Origin: Clostridioides sp. ES-S-0010-02
Lineage (GTDB): Bacteria > Bacillota > Clostridia > Peptostreptococcales > Peptostreptococcaceae
Assembly: GCA_020641055.1 (NCBI GenBank)
Contig: CP067345.1
Span: 1,233,317 to 1,297,316 of the forward strand
Direction: 5' to 3'
DNA: 64,000 nt
Shown here piece after piece: positions 27,363-36,517 of the stretch (position 1 is its first letter; each line of letters opens with the position of its first letter). Made by a program: the position numbers and the translations under genes. Under the pieces are notes generated by a model. That model saw only the letters and a program-made list of their open reading frames with translations, did no database searches and was not told where the DNA came from.

Positions 27363-28373
27363 GTGAATAGTATGAGTACAATAATACCAAAAGATTATAA
27401 AAGCAGTCTAAATGTAATTGATACACAAGTAGCCATAAAAAAATTAAAAGATTTCTTTGAAATGAGATTGAGTAATGAGTTAAATTTAATAAGAGTTTCT
27501 TCACCACTATTTGTATTGCCTGAAACAGGTGCAAATGATAATTTAAATGGAGAAAAAGCAGTAAGCTTTGATATACCATTTATGGATAAAAATGCAGAAA
27601 TTGTTCAATCACTTGCAAAATGGAAGAGATTAGCTCTTAAAAAATATGGTTTTGCAGTTGGAAGTGGTTTATATACAGATATGAATGCAATAAGAAAAAA
27701 TGAAGAACTGGACAATATACATTCTTTATATGTAGACCAATGGGACTGGGAATTAGTTATAGAAAAAAGTAACAGAAATGAAAAAACTTTAGAAGACGTT
27801 GTAAAAAGATTATATGGAGTATTTAAAGATACTGAAATATTTGTGTGTAGTATGTATGAAGGTATAAAAGAAATTTTACCAGAAGAAATAACATTTATAA
27901 CATCACAGGAATTAGAAGATATGTATCCAGAGTTATCGCCAAAAGATAGAGAAGATAAAATTGTAAAAGATAAAAAAGCTGTATTTATAACACAAATAGG
28001 AAAGACATTAGTATCAGGAGAAAAACATGATGGAAGAAGCCCTGATTATGATGATTGGGAATTAAATGGAGATATACTATTTTATAACCCTGTTCTAGAT
28101 TCTGCATTAGAATTATCATCAATGGGAATTAGAGTTGATGAAGAATCACTAGATAGACAGTTAAAGCTTGCTGGATGTGAAGATAGAAAAGAATTTGATT
28201 ATCATAAAATGCTTTTAAATGGTGAACTTCCATATACAATTGGTGGAGGAATTGGTCAATCAAGAATCTGTATGTATTTCTTGCAAAAGGCACATATAGG
28301 GGAAGTACAAGTTGGAGTATGGCCACAAGATATGATTGAAAATTTTAGAAATGCAGGAATTGAATTGTTATAA
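27363..28373 (+). CDS. asnA: Aspartate-ammonia ligase (asparagine synthetase A)
   Basis: A 336-residue class II aminoacyl-tRNA-synthetase-like enzyme that makes asparagine from aspartate, ammonia and ATP. Typical segments are VSSPLFVLPETGANDNLNG, YTDMNAIRKNEELDNIHSLYVDQWDWE, HDGRSPDYDDWELNGDI and the C-terminal GGGIGQSRICM motif. Length is normal for AsnA. A T-box with an asparagine specifier directly upstream supports the call and gives its regulation. Confidence 0.96.
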   Translation: MNSMSTIIPKDYKSSLNVIDTQVAIKKLKDFFEMRLSNELNLIRVSSPLFVLPETGANDNLNGEKAVSFDIPFMDKNAEIVQSLAKWKRLALKKYGFAVGSGLYTDMNAIRKNEELDNIHSLYVDQWDWELVIEKSNRNEKTLEDVVKRLYGVFKDTEIFVCSMYEGIKEILPEEITFITSQELEDMYPELSPKDREDKIVKDKKAVFITQIGKTLVSGEKHDGRSPDYDDWELNGDILFYNPVLDSALELSSMGIRVDEESLDRQLKLAGCEDRKEFDYHKMLLNGELPYTIGGGIGQSRICMYFLQKAHIGEVQVGVWPQDMIENFRNAGIELL

Positions 28374-28564
28374 TTAAAAATAAATTAATATTATTGTAAA
28401 AATTATAAACAATTTAAAATACTTAAGTTATTATATAACTGTCCATATGTAATCAATACAATTTAAGTATAAACTAATTAATAAAATTTATATCTAAAAT
28501 ATTCATCAAATTAATTATATCGGTTATAATGTAGAGTAACCTATGATTATAAGAGGTGATAAAT

Positions 28565-28954
28565 ATGGAACTTTTAAAAAGATTTATTGATATAATTTTA
28601 GATACTTTAAAAAAAATTTTAGTAAGATTTAAAAATGCTAAGTTTGGATTACTTTTTATATTTGATTTACTTAAACTACCAGATTTTATGACAGATAAAA
28701 GAATAAATATAATTGATAAGGTCAAAGTAGTTTCTGTATTAGTTTTTACTGTATCCTACTTTGTATCTGGTATTGATATAATACCTGAAATGCTCGCTGG
28801 AGCATTTGGATTTATAGATGATGCTATAGTATTAATTTGGAGTATAGGTATTGTGAATGAAGAAATTAATAAGTACAGAATCATTGCAAAACAGGATAAA
28901 CATTCAAATATAATTGAAAATGTAGAATTTTCTATAAAAGATGAAGAAGAATAA
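28565..28954 (+). CDS. DUF1232 (YkvA-like) small membrane protein
   Basis: A protein of about 129 residues. The conserved core VSYFVSGIDIIPEMLAGAFGFIDDAIVLIW is DUF1232, a short membrane-associated motif of unknown function found in YkvA proteins. The start ATG 28565 has AGAGGTGAT upstream. It is monocistronic and followed by a small hairpin. Confidence 0.8.
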   Translation: MELLKRFIDIILDTLKKILVRFKNAKFGLLFIFDLLKLPDFMTDKRINIIDKVKVVSVLVFTVSYFVSGIDIIPEMLAGAFGFIDDAIVLIWSIGIVNEEINKYRIIAKQDKHSNIIENVEFSIKDEEE

Positions 28955-28978
28955 CATTTTATAAGTGTTATTCTTTTT
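28950..28978 (+). terminator. Terminator after the DUF1232 gene
   Basis: A stem of about ten pairs (GAATAACATT with AGTGTTATTC, one G-U) overlaps the stop codon and runs into five Ts. Confidence 0.7.
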
Positions 28979-29116
28979 ATTATTAACAAAAAATGGTTAA
29001 AATGTTGACGGAGAGATAAAACTCTATTATCATAAGAAGTGGGGGGATTCAATGATTGACAAAGTATTCAATGTACAAGAATACTTAATCTAAAAAAATT
29101 TATGGAGGGAAAAATT

Positions 29117-30328
29117 ATGAGTAAGAAAAAGATAGGTTTAGTGCCTAAACTAATCATCGGTATCATAGTCGGTATTTTAATCGGAAGTTATGCACCAGAA
29201 ATAATAGTTCAAATATTAGTAACAGTTAGTACTTTATTCTCAGCATTCTTAAAGTTTGTCATACCATTTATAATTATAGGATTTGTAACAGCAGGAATAG
29301 CTGATTTAGCAACAGGAGCAGGAAAGTTATTAGGAATAACTACAGGAATAGCATATGGTTCTACTTTAATTGCAGGAGTATTGTCATTTGCAGTATCTAT
29401 GTTAATATTTCCAAATTTTATTGATGCAAGTGTAGCAAGTCAAATTGGAGACCCAGAAGCAGGAATGTTAGCACCAATATTTACAATTCCACTAGAGCCT
29501 ATGGTAGATGTAACAGCAGCAATAGTGTTTGCATTTGTAATGGGACTTGGAATATCAGCTTTAAGAAATCATGGAAAAGGAGAAGTTCTATTTAATTTCT
29601 TCCAAGAATTCCAAGAAATAGTAACGAAAACGTTGTCAACAGTAATTATACCCTTATTACCATTATATATAGCAGGAACTTTTGCAAATATAACTATAGC
29701 AGGACAAGTATGGACAATATTAGGAGTATTCTGGAAAGTTTATTTAGTTGTAATACCATTACACTTTGTATACATGGCATGTCAATTCACAGCAGCAGGA
29801 GCATTCTCAGGAAAGAATCCAATCAAAATGTTAAAAAATCAAATACCTGGATATTTAACAGCTATAGGTACTCAATCTTCAGCAGCAACTATACCAGTTA
29901 ACGTTGGTTGTGCAGAAAACAATGGTGTAAGTAAACAAATAAGAGAATTCGTTGTACCTCTTTGTGCAACAATACATCTATCAGGTAGTATGATATCTAT
30001 AACTGGATTTACAACAGCAGTTTTAATGATGAATGGTATGCCTCATGGAATCAATGTATTATTCCCTTACATTGCAATGTTGGGGATAGCAATGGTTGCA
30101 GCACCAGGAGCACCAGGAGGAGCTATAATGAGTGCACTTCCTTTCTTACCAATGGTTGGAATACCATCAGATGGTGGTCTTGCGAGCTTAATGATAGCTT
30201 TATACTTAACTCAAGATAGTTTTGGTACAGCATGTAATGTATCAGGAGATAATGCAATAGCAGTAGTTGTCGATAAAATAAATGATGGAATGAGTAAAAA
30301 AGGAAATAAAGAAAAGCAAAGTGCTTAA
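29117..30328 (+). CDS. Dicarboxylate/amino acid:cation symporter (DAACS family)
   Basis: A membrane transporter of about 403 residues. The serine-rich reentrant loop (GTQSSAATIPVNVGCAENNGV) and the later TQDSFGTACNVSGDNA motif are the substrate- and ion-binding signatures of the glutamate transporter family. ATG 29117 follows GGAGGG; an in-frame ATG at 29102 overlaps it. The probable cargo is glutamate, aspartate, serine/threonine or a C4-dicarboxylate; the sequence does not settle which. Monocistronic. Confidence 0.9.
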   Translation: MSKKKIGLVPKLIIGIIVGILIGSYAPEIIVQILVTVSTLFSAFLKFVIPFIIIGFVTAGIADLATGAGKLLGITTGIAYGSTLIAGVLSFAVSMLIFPNFIDASVASQIGDPEAGMLAPIFTIPLEPMVDVTAAIVFAFVMGLGISALRNHGKGEVLFNFFQEFQEIVTKTLSTVIIPLLPLYIAGTFANITIAGQVWTILGVFWKVYLVVIPLHFVYMACQFTAAGAFSGKNPIKMLKNQIPGYLTAIGTQSSAATIPVNVGCAENNGVSKQIREFVVPLCATIHLSGSMISITGFTTAVLMMNGMPHGINVLFPYIAMLGIAMVAAPGAPGGAIMSALPFLPMVGIPSDGGLASLMIALYLTQDSFGTACNVSGDNAIAVVVDKINDGMSKKGNKEKQSA

Positions 30329-30342
30329 TTTCTTAATAAATA

Positions 30343-30380
30343 AAAATGAGTTATCTCAAAAAGAGATAGCTCATTTTTTT
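30343..30380 (+). terminator. Terminator after the DAACS gene
   Basis: Arms AAATGAGTTATCTC (30344-30357) and GAGATAGCTCATTT (30363-30376) with one G-T mismatch position, followed by Ts. Confidence 0.85.
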
Positions 30381-30447
30381 ATAATTATAAGTCTTTCGTA
30401 ATTATATATTTTTGTATTCTTTATGCTAATCTGTATCTAGTATTCTT

Positions 30448-31524
30448 CTATTTAAAAACTGTTTTAAGAGATGATATTAATAATTTATTTTCATCAGGCT
30501 TTAATATACATACTCTAAAAAAGTATTCATCTAAACCTTCAAATGAATAACAATCTCTTATTATTATCTTTTGAGGAATTAGTTTCTCACGAAGAGCTTT
30601 AGCAGTAAATTCCTTTGTTTTAATTTTACATAATATAAAATTACCTTGAGTATCATATACATCTAGGCTGTCTATGCTTTTAAGCTCCCCAAGTAAGTAA
30701 TTTCTTTCAGTATTCATTAAGGAAATAGTACTAGAGATAAAGTTTGAATCTCTAAACATTATTTCTCCCATTTTAGAGGCCATTATGTTGATATTCCATA
30801 AATCTAAGTTGTTATTTATTTTATTCTTAACAGCATTATCAGATATAAGTCCATATCCAAGTCTTATACCTGGTGTTGAAAAAAATTTTGATGTTCCTCT
30901 TATAACAAATAAATTAGAATAATCATCAACTAATTGAGTAGAAGAGTATATATTTGTATCAGTAAACTCTACATAAGTTTCATCAATCATTAAAAATTTA
31001 TTTGTGTTTTTTAATATTTCTTTTATTTCTATTTTGTTAAATGCAAATCCAGTTGGATTGTTAGGATTGCAGATTACAACTAAATCATAGTCTTTAGAAT
31101 TAATAGTCTTTATAAGATTTTCTAATTTTATATGAAAATTATCTTCTTCATTAGCAAAATATTTATCTATAGAACAATTAATTTTAGATAGTTCTTTTTC
31201 ATACTCTGAATAAGCAGGAGAAAGTAAAAGAGCTTGTTTAGGGTTAATTGTATGTATAAAAGATGAAATTAATTCTGTAGCTCCACTACCAAGTACTATA
31301 TTATCTATAGAACACTTACAGTAGTTAGATATAGAAGTTTTTAAGTCTATGTAATCAGGGTCAGGATACATAGATACTATATCTATATTGTTTACAATGT
31401 ATTGTTTGGCTAAAACTGATGTACCAAAAGGGTTTATATTAGAACTAAAATCCATAAATTCTTCTTTTGAAAAGCCATACTTACTAGATAAACTATATAA
31501 ATTAGCTCCATGATTTGTGCTCAT
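30448..31524 (-). CDS. CobD/HisC-like PLP aminotransferase (threonine-phosphate decarboxylase type)
   Basis: A 358-residue fold-type I PLP enzyme. The N-terminal HGANLYSLSSKYGFSKEEFMDFSSNINPFG is characteristic of CobD-type threonine-phosphate decarboxylases and close histidinol-phosphate aminotransferases. The PLP lysine is in GTSKFFSTPGIRLGYG. CobD makes aminopropanol phosphate for the cobalamin lower loop. No other cobalamin gene is nearby, so a HisC-like or other role is possible. Monocistronic, convergent with the DAACS gene. Confidence 0.75.
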   Translation of the reverse strand: MSTNHGANLYSLSSKYGFSKEEFMDFSSNINPFGTSVLAKQYIVNNIDIVSMYPDPDYIDLKTSISNYCKCSIDNIVLGSGATELISSFIHTINPKQALLLSPAYSEYEKELSKINCSIDKYFANEEDNFHIKLENLIKTINSKDYDLVVICNPNNPTGFAFNKIEIKEILKNTNKFLMIDETYVEFTDTNIYSSTQLVDDYSNLFVIRGTSKFFSTPGIRLGYGLISDNAVKNKINNNLDLWNINIMASKMGEIMFRDSNFISSTISLMNTERNYLLGELKSIDSLDVYDTQGNFILCKIKTKEFTAKALREKLIPQKIIIRDCYSFEGLDEYFFRVCILKPDENKLLISSLKTVFK

Positions 31525-31752
31525 AAAAGTACCTCCAAAAATAAAATTATATAATTAATAAAAATAACTGATTAATATATTTACATATAGATTATAATAC
31601 AAAGGAATATTTATTCCAAATTTTTAAGAGAAAAAGCAAAAAAGTATGGATAAGCTGTTAATTTAGGTTTAAAAATGATGAAAAAGATTTTAATTGATAT
31701 TTCAGTATGCTATAATATATAGGTTAATAGATGGAAAGCGGGAGGATTCAAG

Positions 31753-32280
31753 ATGTACAAAGTTACAGGAAAAATGTTGACAGAAGAACAGATAAAAGCA
31801 AAAGTTTATGAATTAGGTAAAAAAATAGAAGAAGATTTTAAAGGTGAAGATTTACTAGTAGTAGGTATACTTAAAGGAGCTAGTGTATTTGTTTCAGATT
31901 TAATAAGATGTATAGATTTAGATGTAAATATAGATTTTATGAGTGTTACAAGTTATGGAAATTCAACAGAATCTTCTGGTACAGTTAAAATATTAAAAGA
32001 TTTAGATGTAGATATTGAAGGAAAGAATGTGTTAATTGTAGAGGATATAATAGATTCTGGTTTAACATTAAGTAATCTAGTTGCAGCTTTAAAAACTAGA
32101 AATCCAAAATCTCTAAAATTATGCACTCTACTTGATAAGCCTCAAAGAAGAAAAGCTAATATACCTGTAGACTATGTTGGATTTGTTATAGAAGATAAAT
32201 TCATTGTTGGTTATGGAATAGATTATGCTGAAAAATACAGAAATTTACCTTATATAGGTATAGTTGAGGATGTAGAATAG
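31753..32280 (+). CDS. hpt: Hypoxanthine phosphoribosyltransferase
   Basis: A 175-residue purine salvage enzyme. The PRPP-binding loop VEDIIDSGLTL, the LVVGILKGASVF segment and the flexible-loop MSVTSYGNST match bacterial Hpt. It converts hypoxanthine or guanine with PRPP to IMP or GMP. GGGAGG precedes the ATG and a strong hairpin follows. Confidence 0.95.
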   Translation: MYKVTGKMLTEEQIKAKVYELGKKIEEDFKGEDLLVVGILKGASVFVSDLIRCIDLDVNIDFMSVTSYGNSTESSGTVKILKDLDVDIEGKNVLIVEDIIDSGLTLSNLVAALKTRNPKSLKLCTLLDKPQRRKANIPVDYVGFVIEDKFIVGYGIDYAEKYRNLPYIGIVEDVE

Positions 32281-32295
32281 ACTTAAATGTGAATT

Positions 32296-32330
32296 AAAAG
32301 CACTAATCTCTGTAGGAGTTAGTGCTTTTT
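32296..32330 (+). terminator. Terminator after hpt
   Basis: Arms AAAAGCACTAA and TTAGTGCTTTT with a short loop and a T tail. Confidence 0.88.
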
Positions 32331-32368
32331 AATTAAGTATATAAAATTTTAGTAAAGGAGACATCGGT

Positions 32369-33301
32369 ATGGATATTCAATTGAGTATATTATTATTTTT
32401 CCAGAGTTTAAGAAATCCAATTTTAAATTTTATATTTCTTGTATTTACAGTAAGTACAGAAGCACCATTATTGATATTAATTACAGCAGTTATATATTGG
32501 TGTATAAATAAAAAATGTGGACAAAAAATGTTGTTCGCGATAGTTGGAAATTTTATTGTGAACCTAGGTATTAAAGAATTTGTAAAAGCTCCTAGACCAA
32601 TAGGTATAAAAGGTCTTGAATCACTGAGAGTTTCTACCGCTGGAGGATACTCTTTTCCAAGTGCACATACTCAAACTGCAACTACATTTTGGGTTAGTAT
32701 TATGACTATATTTAAAAGAAACTATATACGTTTGTTGGGTGCAGTGATGGTTTTAGGAGTAGGATTATCTCGACTATATTTGGCTGTTCATTGGCCTATA
32801 GATGTAATTGCTGGTTGGATACTTGGCATATTTTTTACCATTGTATTTGTAAAAGTATTTGACTATATCGATGATAATAAAAAATATATTTTTCTTGTAG
32901 CATTACTCATCCCATTTATATTAATAGCAATATTTCTAAAAAGCCCTGAATATTTTGAAAAATTTGGTATTCTAGTAGGATTTATATTTGGGTATATAGT
33001 TGAAGATAAGTTTGTTAAATTTACTACAGAAAATAATAATAAAAAGATTAATTTTAGTAATAAAAATAAAAAGAGCAAAAACATAGTATTTTCGAGAATA
33101 TGTAGGTTTTTGATTGGAATAGTCACAATAGGAATTTTATATGTTGCTATTAAAGTGTTGATTTCAATATTAATAACGACTTTAAATATAAGTGACTCTA
33201 GTATGAGTATAATTTTCATGAATTTTATTAAGTATACATTGGTTGTTTTTTATGGAATAGCAGGAGCTCCTGCATTATTTAAAATTTTGAAATTAAATTA
33301 A
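32369..33301 (+). CDS. PAP2-family membrane phosphatase
   Basis: A 310-residue integral membrane protein. The three PAP2 motifs are present: KAPRPIGIKG (a KxxxRP-type motif 1), YSFPSAHTQ (PSxH) and SRLYLAVHWPIDVIAG (SRxxxxxHxxxD). The C-terminal third has several extra helices. Relatives dephosphorylate undecaprenyl diphosphate or phosphatidic acid outside the membrane. AAAGGAG precedes the ATG. Confidence 0.88.
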   Translation: MDIQLSILLFFQSLRNPILNFIFLVFTVSTEAPLLILITAVIYWCINKKCGQKMLFAIVGNFIVNLGIKEFVKAPRPIGIKGLESLRVSTAGGYSFPSAHTQTATTFWVSIMTIFKRNYIRLLGAVMVLGVGLSRLYLAVHWPIDVIAGWILGIFFTIVFVKVFDYIDDNKKYIFLVALLIPFILIAIFLKSPEYFEKFGILVGFIFGYIVEDKFVKFTTENNNKKINFSNKNKKSKNIVFSRICRFLIGIVTIGILYVAIKVLISILITTLNISDSSMSIIFMNFIKYTLVVFYGIAGAPALFKILKLN

Positions 33302-33371
33302 TTTAATTTGTACTATTGTATAGAGACTAATTTAATTTTAAGAAAATTTAAGGGTAGAAAAGAGTGATTAT

Positions 33372-34598
33372 TTGAAGAAAATAGTAGTAATAGGCGGTGG
33401 ACCAGCAGGGATGATAGCAGCCTCAACTGCATCTAAAAGAGGGTTTGATGTAACTTTAATTGAAAAAAATCATAAGTTAGGCAAGAAGCTTGCAATAACA
33501 GGAAAAGGTAGATGCAATATAACTAATGATTGTGATATAGAAGAATTAATAGAAAATGTTCCTACAAATGGTAAATTCTTATATAGTGCTTTTTACACTT
33601 TTACAAATGATGATGTAATAAGTATGTTTAATAATCTTGGAGTAAAAACTAAAACAGAAAGAGGAAAAAGAGTTTTTCCAGAAAGCGATAAAGCGTTTGA
33701 TGTTGTAAAAGCTCTTGAAAAACAAGTAAGAAGCAAAAAAGTAAATATATTATTAAACTCTAAGGTAGAAAAAATAATATCTAAAAATAATAAAATTGAA
33801 AAAGTAGTTCTAAACAATAAAAAAGAAATCAAGTGTGATTCTGTCATAATAGCAACGGGTGGATTAAGTTATCCACTTACTGGTTCTACTGGTGATGGAT
33901 ATAAATTTGCTATTTCGCAGGGTCATACTATTGTAGATACAAAACCATCTTTGATTGGTATGGAAGTTCAAGAAGGTTTTGTAAAAGATTTAGAAAAATT
34001 ATCATTAAGAAATGTTGAGATAAGAGTGTTTAATAGTAAAAAAAAGAAAGTGTATAATGATTTTGGAGAACTTGAATTTACTAAATTTGGTTTAGATGGA
34101 CCTATAATAAAGTCTGCAAGCTGTAGGATGAAAGATACAACTAAAGAAAATTATACTATACTGTTGGATTTAAAACCTGCATTAGATGAAGAAAAATTAG
34201 ATAAAAGAGTTCAAAAAGATTTTCAAAAACATACAAATAAAAAATTTGAAAAAGCATTGGATGACTTGCTTCCTAAAAAACTTATACCTATAATAATAAA
34301 TTTAAGTGAGATTTCTCCAGATACAGTTGTTCATCAAGTTTCTAGAGAAGAAAGAAAAAATTTAGTTCATTTACTAAAAAATTTGAAATTTACAGTAAAA
34401 AGATATAGACCTATTGACGAAGCCATAATAACTTCTGGTGGAGTAAAAGTGAATGAGATAAACTCAAGTACAATGGAATCAAAATTGATAGAAGGTTTAT
34501 TTTTTGCTGGTGAAGTAATAGATATAGATGCATACACAGGAGGATTTAATTTGCAAATAGCTTTTTCGACTGGATATTTGGCAGGTTTTAATTGCTAA
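33372..34598 (+). CDS. HI0933/BaiN-like FAD flavoprotein
   Basis: A 408-residue flavoprotein of the HI0933 (YhiN/BaiN-like) family. It has an N-terminal GGGPAGMIAA Rossmann motif, the diagnostic KKLAITGKGRCNITN segment, GGLSYPLTGSTGDGY in the middle and the C-terminal GLFFAGEVIDIDAYTGGFNLQIAFSTG. Its physiological substrate is mostly unknown; some relatives are proposed to act on bile acid intermediates. Translation starts at TTG 33372. Confidence 0.88.
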   Translation: MKKIVVIGGGPAGMIAASTASKRGFDVTLIEKNHKLGKKLAITGKGRCNITNDCDIEELIENVPTNGKFLYSAFYTFTNDDVISMFNNLGVKTKTERGKRVFPESDKAFDVVKALEKQVRSKKVNILLNSKVEKIISKNNKIEKVVLNNKKEIKCDSVIIATGGLSYPLTGSTGDGYKFAISQGHTIVDTKPSLIGMEVQEGFVKDLEKLSLRNVEIRVFNSKKKKVYNDFGELEFTKFGLDGPIIKSASCRMKDTTKENYTILLDLKPALDEEKLDKRVQKDFQKHTNKKFEKALDDLLPKKLIPIIINLSEISPDTVVHQVSREERKNLVHLLKNLKFTVKRYRPIDEAIITSGGVKVNEINSSTMESKLIEGLFFAGEVIDIDAYTGGFNLQIAFSTGYLAGFNC

Positions 34599-34606
34599 AA
34601 ATTACC

Positions 34607-34636
34607 TGAATTAAAAATGTTTAAAATCACATAATA
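34607..34636 (+). promoter_or_regulatory. Candidate forespore sigma-G promoter
   Basis: TGAATT (34607-34612) and CATAATA (34630-34636) are 17 bases apart, close to the sigma-G consensus (TGAATA / CATACTA), and lie about 45 bases before the spore protein gene. Confidence 0.65.
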
Positions 34637-34681
34637 TTATCAGCAACACAAAATAAATTAAACAGAAGGAAGGTAATCAAC

Positions 34682-34903
34682 ATGGCAAGTAACAATAACA
34701 ACAACAAAACAGTAGTACCAGGAGCAAAAGAAGCTTTAAACCAAATGAAATTAGAAATAGCTAATGAACTTGGTATGAGTAATTATCAACAAGTTGATAA
34801 AGGAAACCTTACTGCAAGAGAAAATGGTTATGTAGGTGGATACATGACTAAAAAATTAGTTGAAATGGCTGAACAACAAATGGCTGGAAAAAACAACAGA
34901 TAG
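34682..34903 (+). CDS. sspA: Small acid-soluble spore protein, alpha/beta type
   Basis: A 73-residue DNA-binding spore protein. It has the conserved GPR protease site (MKLEIANELG) and the second family motif GNLTARENGYVGGYMTKKLVEMAEQQ. It coats spore DNA in an A-like form and gives UV and chemical resistance. AGAAGGAAGG precedes the ATG and a sigma-G-type promoter lies upstream. The symbol sspA is by family; sspB would be the alternative paralogue. Confidence 0.95.
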   Translation: MASNNNNNKTVVPGAKEALNQMKLEIANELGMSNYQQVDKGNLTARENGYVGGYMTKKLVEMAEQQMAGKNNR

Positions 34904-34948
34904 TTAATAAATAATTATTTATAACTATTAGGCTATTGTTATAGCTAG

Positions 34949-34999
34949 AGCTATCTCAAATATAGAAAGTAATTTCTAAATTGAGATAGCTTTTTTTTA
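34949..34999 (+). terminator. Terminator after sspA
   Basis: Arms AGCTATCTCAA (34949-34959) and TTGAGATAGCT (34981-34991), an inner TAGAAA/TTTCTA stem and eight Ts. Confidence 0.9.
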
Positions 35000-35092
35000 T
35001 TAAGTTTTATATGTCGATATTTTTATGTAATAAATTTTAGAAATCTGGATAAAATAGTACAAATGAATATATTACATAAGGAGTGATGTAAA

Positions 35093-35263
35093 ATGAGTAG
35101 TGTAAACTTTGAAGATTTAAAAAATAAATTTATTAATAGTGATTTAGATGAAAAAATAAGAATATATACGACAACAGAAGGATTATCAGTAGAACAGTTT
35201 AAAGAACTATTAAAATATTATCCAATACAACACTTATCTAAATTAGAAAAAGCTCTTGGATAA
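35093..35263 (+). CDS. Unknown 56-residue protein
   Basis: A complete small frame beginning MSSVNFEDLKNKF and ending KLEKALG. AAGGAGTGATG precedes the ATG and a strong terminator follows. It is charged, probably helical, with no signal peptide or membrane segment. The EQFKELLKYYP segment suggests a small regulatory or binding protein, but I do not recognise the family. Confidence 0.7.
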   Translation: MSSVNFEDLKNKFINSDLDEKIRIYTTTEGLSVEQFKELLKYYPIQHLSKLEKALG

Positions 35264-35284
35264 TATCATATAGAAATAAAAATT

Positions 35285-35345
35285 AAAAAGGCAATTTGTT
35301 TAATATAAAAAAATAGATTTTATATTAAATAAATTGCCTTTTTAT
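35285..35345. terminator. Bidirectional terminator
   Basis: Arms AAAAAGGCAATTT (35285-35297) and AAATTGCCTTTTT (35331-35343) with an AT-rich inner stem, between the small gene and the convergent unknown gene. T and A runs flank both sides. Confidence 0.85.
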
Positions 35346-35360
35346 AATAAATTTATTTTA

Positions 35361-35822
35361 TTATGCTTTTGATATATAATTATATATTCTCTCATTTCCA
35401 AGTTCAATAGACCCAGTATTGATAAGTGTAATAATACCTTCTATATCCTTAGGAGTCAGGTACTTGTATGGAATTGATAGATTATAACCAGTATCATGTA
35501 ATAAATTTTTCAATTGAATTATTTGAGTGATATTAAAACTTTTTATAGACTTAGTAGATTTTTTTCTTGAATTAGACAAATTTTCATTTTGTATTTTTAT
35601 TAAAGTTTCAATATAGTCTATATAAGATAACTTAAATTCATATTCACTTATTATTTTTTCATCAAGTATACTATTTATAAAATCTTGAGATAATATATTA
35701 TCTGCAAATTTATCTGCTGTTAATTTTCCAGATATAATACCTTTTTGGTATTTTCTAAGAATTTTTTTTGTATAGCAGTATATTTTATTTCTTGTTTCTA
35801 AATCGAGTTGTTCTATTTGCAC
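35361..35822 (-). CDS. Unknown 153-residue protein
   Basis: A lysine- and isoleucine-rich, mostly helical cytosolic protein starting at GTG 35822 after AAAGGAAG. I recognise no domain. No membrane segment, no cysteine cluster. It is monocistronic and convergent with the 56-residue gene. Confidence 0.6.
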   Translation of the reverse strand: MQIEQLDLETRNKIYCYTKKILRKYQKGIISGKLTADKFADNILSQDFINSILDEKIISEYEFKLSYIDYIETLIKIQNENLSNSRKKSTKSIKSFNITQIIQLKNLLHDTGYNLSIPYKYLTPKDIEGIITLINTGSIELGNERIYNYISKA

Positions 35823-36013
35823 AAAAACACTTCCTTTTAATTGTAAGAATATTTATTTTGAAAAATTTATACTTAGTCTATAAAGTTTTAATAATTTATT
35901 TACAATAAATACTAAATTATAAAATATTTGTTATTTTTTATTATTACCAAGTATAAAAAATATTATAATTGTAAAACTTACAAATATATGTAAAATATTT
36001 AGGAGTGATGAAA

Positions 36014-36475
36014 ATGTTAAATGGGATAATAAAACTTTTTTATTCTGAAATTGTAAAAACAAAGATTAATAACTTAGATTCAAGTGGATATTCATTAAGG
36101 GATGAATGTAAAGAAATCAGAAATATAACTTTAAAGATAGACAGTGTGTTTTTTAAACTTTTAAAGTTAGTTTTTGGTTCAATACTGCTTATTGTAGCAT
36201 TTAATCTAAATTGGATATTAGGTATAGGAGTATTTTTAGTTGGAGTGGTATACATTCTTTATAAGAGAAATATGGAAGAACAAGTGAAGGAACATATAAA
36301 CAATGTAAAAAATAATATCGACATCTCTAAGATAACTTTTATGGATGAAAAGGGAAGAACAGGTCTAAATGCATTGATTACATTACTTCTTATAGGAATA
36401 TTGACAGGATTTAACTGGATATTAGTTCTTAGTTTTGTCGTTGTTTTTGTTTTTACTATAAAGAATGTATGTTAA
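36014..36475 (+). CDS. Unknown small membrane protein
   Basis: About 153 residues with a polar N-terminal 50, a two-helix hairpin (about 52-82), a charged central stretch and another two-helix hairpin at the C-terminus. AGGAG at 36001-36005 favours ATG 36014 over the earlier codons at 36005 and 36008. The downstream GAF-phosphatase gene begins about 40 bases on and may be co-transcribed. No family recognised. Confidence 0.65.
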   Translation: MLNGIIKLFYSEIVKTKINNLDSSGYSLRDECKEIRNITLKIDSVFFKLLKLVFGSILLIVAFNLNWILGIGVFLVGVVYILYKRNMEEQVKEHINNVKNNIDISKITFMDEKGRTGLNALITLLLIGILTGFNWILVLSFVVVFVFTIKNVC

Positions 36476-36517
36476 AATACTAATAAATAGTTTAATATAT
36501 AGGGGGAGAAATTGAGT

